Assembly: GCA_013368315.1 (NCBI GenBank)
Contig: JAACJM010000036.1
Coordinates: forward strand, 434,001-498,000
Direction of reading: 5' to 3'
Length of the DNA: 64,000 bases
DNA from: Tetrapyrgos nigripes
Lineage: Eukaryota > Basidiomycota > Agaricomycetes > Agaricales > Campanellaceae
The notes below the pieces were generated by a model. It was not told where the DNA came from, searched no databases, and was given only the letters and a program-made list of their open reading frames with translations. Position 1 is the stretch's first letter. Each line of letters begins with the position of its first letter. The position numbers were made by a program, and so were the translations under genes. This document shows, piece by piece, positions 58,961-64,000 of the stretch.

Positions 58961-61528
58961 TCAACGGCTCGTTCTTGAAGGACCATCCTCTGAGCTCCTT
59001 GACTTCTGAAGCGTTTCTACGTCGTCCTGATCAGTGTACTTTTTCTGCCTTTGTTTGTACTCTTTCAACGCTTCCCGAAGTCCCTGATCATTCCAGAAAC
59101 TGGAGGAGGAGGAGTCATCTAAATGAGATTGACTCGGGCTACCATACGGCAATTTGGCCTTTGGATCCGGAGAGTGAGGGGGGGGTATCTCCAGCGCCCG
59201 GGACTGAGGAGACTCAGAGTCTCTGTCCTCGCGTGAATCATAATTAACGGAAAGATCACTGGAAGAACGATATGGTGTCGGAGGTGGTATCGGAGATGAA
59301 TCATGTCTCGTGACAGGGGAAGGAAGACTGTAGACAGACGAAGAACGTCTGGGCCAGGAATCGTACCCACTGTAGACAGATGAAGATGAAGAACGTCTGG
59401 GCAAGGCCCCATTGCAGACTCTGTCCTCGCGTGAATCATGATTGTCGGAAAGATCAGGTGGCTCGGAATAACGAGGTGGCTCAGGTGTCATGTCAGGAGA
59501 AGGAAGACTGTCGACAGATGAAGGACATCTGGGCGAGGCACCGTTCCCACTGTAGATAGTTGAACGATGAAGGTCCTCATCAGGGAGTGATGGAGGTGTT
59601 TTGAAGGGAGCCAGACCTTTGGTGAGTGCCAATAGGATTGAAACCTTCCGCCCAAGCTTCTGCCACATAGTGCGACTCCGCATATCACAGGGCCTGGGGG
59701 CGAGCGCTGAGGCAATTGTAGAGACGATTTCGCGAGCTCGGGGACGGTTGGATACGTTCTCATCCCAGCAAGCTTTGACAAGCTTCCACAGCGAGTCAGA
59801 GCAGTTTATAGGACGTGGTGGTCTCATTCCACGCAAAACTTGTACCACGATTCCGTAGTCAGTGTAGCCAGAAAATGGAGGCTGGCCAGTTAAGATCTGG
59901 TAAAAAAGCGCGGTGCTAAATGTCCTGTGGATTCAATGAAAGACTGGGAAAAGAGACTTACCTCGATAACGGTGCAACCAAATGCGTAGATATCTCTCGT
60001 GATGGCACGCCTTCTCTTGCTTGAAATAGGCTTCATATCCATAACTTCGGGTGCAAGCCAAGGAATAGAACCAGCCATCCTGGCACTATCTGTCGGATTC
60101 TGAGATAGCTCTCCAAGTGTTGCCAGGCCGAAGTCGGCGAGGCAGCAGTGACCTTCATCACTCATAAGAACATTCGCCTGCAACGATGAAGTGATGAGCC
60201 TATGGCCTCATACTGAAAGGAATATCTTGGATTTTAGAACTTACACCTTTGAGGTCAGCATGAGTGACCGGAGGATCCAGCTCGTGGAGGTAGCAGATTC
60301 CCTGCGCTATTTCTAATAACTAACAAGTCCATCATTGGTAAAATCCGGAGGCTAGAAATCCACATGGACGCACCAGATTTAAGCGACCATCAAAGGTGAT
60401 ATGTGGCGTTTTTCTGAGAAATGTAGCAACATCCCCTTCGTCGATCCACGGCGAGATCATGCAGTACGTAGGTTTGAAAAGCTCCCCATTTATACCGTAG
60501 AATTCAAGGATATTTGGGTGTCGAAGTTGCCTCCAAATAAGTACTTCCTGACTGAGATCCTGTCAGAATCTGTGAGAAAGGCAAACCCGACACCTCGAAA
60601 AAGAAATATTAAAGTGTATACCTTGAAAAGCTTCTTCCTGTCTGTTTGGGAAGTGTAATAACGAAGAACCTTGAGACAGACTTGTCTGTCATTCATAGCC
60701 CCTTTCCATACGTCCTAATCAGAATATGAGCAAGGCCAAGCCGGATCCAGAGGGTTTGAGGACATACTGCATAACCTCCACTTGCAACAGGATGATCGCC
60801 ATCACGATGCAGATCATGTATGAGAAGCGATAAAGGTAGGGCATCGTATATCATGTTCAGCGTGCTCAAGCATTTTACGCATTTTACGCGATGCAAACCA
60901 TGGCGGCTTAGGTCAAGTTCCTGTCAAGAATCTCTCAGCCCTCTATTTGAACCAGACAAAAAATCTAGTCACCAGTTGCAATAGTTCCATAACAAACGGA
61001 GCCCAGGTACTTCGTACACGTTGGATTTCATCCCAGGGTGCGTTGGTTTCGAGTAAATTTCGGAGGTCGCTCGAAGTCAAGAGTCTCAATTCGTTTCGCG
61101 AGCCCCGTTGTGCGACCATAGAGCCTACAGGATGAATACGACCGTAGCTTTGATCTATAATCACCACCAAGTCTACAATGGCGTCCAACCTGCACAGGAT
61201 CTTGGTCTGAGGTGACGGAAGAAGTGAGTTCAGCGACATCAGCAGTTTCGGGTATTTTTCAAGACGAGATGCGCATTTCAAGAGAGTTTCCGACGTCCTA
61301 CAAATGCCAACAAGGATGAGGCAACTTCGATGAAATGACAGATCAATCATACCGTCCAGCCCAACAGCCTGCGATGAGTTCCAGTATTCCCCGATATTCT
61401 GCAACCTCCAGTTGAGCACGTAGACCGTTCAAGGAAGTCAAACACTCTGTGGTGACCCATTTTTCGTTGAGTAGCCGATGATAGTCAAAGTGCAGCTTAT
61501 TAGCAGCGAGTTTTGTAAGACTTGACAT
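58961..61528 (-). CDS. Protein kinase, TKL-like
   Basis: Eight exons on the minus strand: 61528-61353, 61297-60973, 60920-60768, 60714-60622, 60547-60374, 60319-60245, 60177-59962 and 59896-58961, all in phase, 715 residues. An N-terminal helical region (1-200) of unknown fold precedes the kinase domain. The glycine loop is VASGGYADVWKG; the ATP lysine is Lys233 in VCLKVL; the catalytic loop is HADLKGAN with Asp329; DFG is Asp347 in LADFGLATL; and APE is in PWLAPEVMD. All catalytic residues are present, so it should be active. HAD instead of HRD is usual for Agaricomycete TKL-like kinases. The C-terminal 200 residues are Ser/Pro-rich with repeated DSREDR and SSSVYS units, probably a phosphorylated tail. 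Substrate and pathway are unknown. Confidence 0.88.
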
Positions 61529-62333
61529 GAATGAGCGTTTATCGATTCGTCCTAAGCGCCTTAAATAACTCAGTTGACTATTTTAGGCTCTTCAAATCAA
61601 CATCGAATACCCACACCCGGTTTGTCTTCAGTGCTATGCTTGGCGTATTGCGAACGACGATTGGAGGACGCAGAGAAAAAGCAGACTCGGGGATAACTTG
61701 GACATGGCGGTCGGGTTTCAAGAATATGCTGTGGTCTGTCCATGGCGCTGCCGCTTTAGGTGACATCCGCAATGTCCTTCAAGTTCTTGAAGCTATCCTT
61801 GTCCTCACCGAAATCTTGGATGTACAACTGGGCACTTTGAAATATTGTAAATTGTAACGACTAATTCCAAGCTTAAGAGCTAAGTGAGCGTACTTAGATG
61901 TCTCTAGATTGCTCCAGCCAACTGTCCTACTCCAGTGCACTGGAGCCCGCGGTGCCGATCTATCCTATCCTATCCAAAGACGCTGACCAGTCTTGCTATA
62001 ATTTCATCGAAGTCGTTGCCAAATACTGTTCTGCAAACCGAGGGAACCCGGAAAAGATCTTTTATGGTTTTCCGGCTCTTCTCAATAATTAACACATTCA
62101 TGTACAGGGTTGTCCACTCTCTCATAGAGGAGATGAATGACAGTGACTTTGATACTAGAGTGATAGTATAGAGGAAGGAAGATACATAACTACACCCATG
62201 CGAGTCGTGAGTATATAAGTAAGAAAAGACAAAGGAAGTGAGTGATGTCATCTATAGCTATCCAGAAGTGATACTATGGTCGCTGCTTACAGTGTACAAC
62301 ATGCACTACGAATACATGCCACGTACTTCGTCT
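61529..62333. other. Intergenic region between kinase start and CHL1 end
   Basis: The kinase promoter and the CHL1 3' flank. TATCCTATCC repeats occur near 61962-61973. Plus-strand frames here (61531-61857) look like chance. Confidence 0.35.
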
Positions 62334-64000
62334 TCACCTTTTACTCCGATAAAACACCCCCATCTCCTTCACAGCCTGTCCAAAGCTCTGAGCAATCTTC
62401 AAATCTTCCCCAATCCACTTTGGTAATTTGCTCTTGATAGCTGTCGAGTACCTCCGGTCTAGGAGGATCAACGCTGCCCAGTCACCTTGGTGTCGGATTG
62501 CTCGGCCTACATTGTAAGAAAGAGCTTCATCACAGATGACCCAAGACAGGACAGAAACAAACGAAACACACCTATACTCTGATTAACAGCATTCATACAC
62601 ATATTCTCATAAAGCTCTGCCGCTGCGTCTTTCATCCCTGGTGCCTTTTTCAACACGCCGTTCTCCCTCTTCACATCCTCCTTTTGTTTCTCCTCTAGCC
62701 ATTTCACATACTTCAATCTCTCCCTCAACTCTGGAGATCCCAAATTCGCAAAAGGAAGCCCTACGACTACGACTGCTCGTGCGAGATCATCTTTGAAGTT
62801 TAGGCCTTCAGAGAGTTTGGCGCCGATGACTGCGAAGAGGAGGGCGCCTTTCGGGTTTGAGTTGGTTTGGACGGAAGCCGCTGCTTGATTTTGATTTTGA
62901 TTTTGCCCTTGGACGGCAGCAGTATAATCTTGTAACGTCGACTCAACAGCAGCATTATCCTCTGGCTCGAAGAATACCTGTGGAGCACCAAATTTCAGTG
63001 TCACGGCACCTTGAGGGGTGAAGAAAAAACAAGCCAACTGACCTTTTTCTTCGAATTAAATTTCTCCAAAACACCAGTTGTCTTCCAAGTTTCCTTCGCC
63101 GTGTTGAGAAAATTATACGAAGGAAAAAAGACAATCATCCCAGCTGGGATTGTATGTGTGAAATTTAGAATGACTTGGCCTAATTCTGCGATCTAGATGA
63201 TACCCAGGCAGACAGATATGTAGTCAGTACTTGGGTCAATAGACGAACAAGCAAGTGTTCCAGAAAAACATACATACCACTTGGGGATCACTCTGCTTCC
63301 CAGCCTTATACTCCAACTCCCCGCCTCTAGGTCCCTTCGTCAACGCCATTGTCAAAAGATTCGAAGATGGGATGATATGTCCACATGAAAAGTTGGTGAT
63401 TCGTTCTGGAGGTAAATATGTGAATAACTGGTTGATGACGTCGGATATCTGCACCAAACTCATCAGTGTCACCGCAAGCTGGATATCAAAACCACGACAG
63501 ATAGACGACTCACCGGAGACATCGTCCCACCCGCAAGAATCACCGCACGAGCTTCCTCGACCACATCTTTAAAATGTGGAGACGGGTTCAACAGCTGATA
63601 TTTCACCTCTACTTCTTCTTCTCCCTTTTTGCCGAATAGCGAAAGGATGATCCTACCGTCTACATTACCATACGATTGAGAAAACGTTGCACTTTACTAG
63701 GAATGTAAATTTGGCACACGCACCTTCAGTAGCTCCAGCAAGTGCCAACATCAAATCCTCTATCGCGTGCAGAGGGGGTACAGCACCTCGTTTGACTGCG
63801 CGTATGGATTTTTCATCTATCCCAATATGAGTATTAATGTCGTTTAGTCGAACAAATGATTGTCAAGCCAAAATAAAGACTCCTCACTTGCATTCTTCTC
63901 CGCTTGTTTATCCGCATAACCTGAAATTTTTCTTGCGATCTGGGAGTGAAAAACATCAAAAAGAAGAAAAGAAAAAAGACCACAGAATTAGATCCTCAGA
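62334..64000 (-). CDS. CHL1: ATP-dependent DNA helicase CHL1/DDX11, C-terminal part (truncated by window edge)
   Basis: XPD-like iron-sulfur superfamily 2 helicase needed for sister-chromatid cohesion and replication-linked repair. Only the 3' part is in the window. From the right edge: KISGYADKQAEKNA near 63900, KDVVEEARAVILAGGTMSP near 63540, ITNFSCGHIIPSSNLLTMAL near 63390, FFPSYNFLNTAKETW near 63110, KKKVFFEPEDNAAVESTL near 62960, GALLFAVIGAKLSEGLNF near 62830 (motif V region), and NQSIGRAIRHQGDWAALILLDRRY across the last intron (motif VI). The last exon is 62506-62334. Gln-Asn repeats (NQNQNQ) and an inserted linker lie between the 2 helicase blocks. Introns are numerous. The TGA at 62334 ends ...VFYRSKR. 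The 5' end and iron-sulfur domain are outside. Confidence 0.9.

Noticed and set aside
1..64000. tRNA or rRNA genes
   Set aside because: I saw no cloverleaf-like or rRNA-like sequence, but a dedicated scan (tRNAscan-type) was not possible.

Overview
This window is eukaryotic and reads as a basidiomycete of the class Agaricomycetes (mushroom-forming fungi). Genes are cut by many short introns of about 50-65 bp (GT...AG, one GC...AG). Recognisable families are typical of that class: an 18-exon alcohol oxidase with micro-exons, a HET-domain protein, DUF6535-type membrane proteins in several decayed copies, Kre9/Knh1-like small secreted proteins, a BAHD-type acyltransferase, and a TKL-like kinase with HAD in place of HRD. 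There are no bacterial operon signals. I worked out exon structures by joining reading frames at splice sites and checking phase by hand; no transcript data were available.

Layout. 315-3269 (+) alcohol oxidase (GMC family). 3720-7054 (+) broken DUF6535-type gene. 7374-8900 (-) mitochondrial processing peptidase beta. 9649-10944 (-) and 15018-16308 (-) two copies of ERG6 (sterol 24-C-methyltransferase), with a HET-domain gene (12118-14313, +) between them and a candidate 551-bp MITE behind the first. 17271-18298 (+) low-complexity orphan protein. 19120-20172 (-) pseudogene and 22912-23906 (-) sister copy of a secreted protein, flanking an F-box gene (20861-22703, -). 24171-28810 (-) a 1470-residue protein with five copies of an exact C-x4-C-x12-C-x2-[C/H] motif. 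29135-32340 and 33726-37058 (both -) two more DUF6535-type genes, each with frame damage, and a tail fragment of the family at 32600-33450 (+). 39660-42626 (+) Ser-rich protein with a short conserved block. 42710-46545 (+) VNX1-like vacuolar cation/proton exchanger. 47600-48208 and 48645-49240 (+) tandem Kre9/Knh1-like secreted proteins. 50503-52050 (-) BAHD-type acyltransferase with a 108-bp inverted-repeat element upstream. 56258-57848 (+) single-pass membrane protein. 58961-61528 (-) TKL-like kinase. 62334-64000 (-) 3' part of CHL1/DDX11 helicase, running off the right edge.

The genes do not form one pathway or biosynthetic cluster. Housekeeping genes (MPP beta, ERG6, VNX1, CHL1) sit among fast-evolving accessory families (HET, F-box, DUF6535, kinase, secreted proteins). 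The main theme is local duplication followed by decay: ERG6, the secreted pair, the Knh1-like pair, the DUF6535 genes, and a stray copy of the CHL1 tail. The most novel-looking item is the five-repeat cysteine protein; the clearest evolutionary story is the ERG6 segmental duplication, with a GC-AG intron in one copy and a probable MITE insertion in the other.
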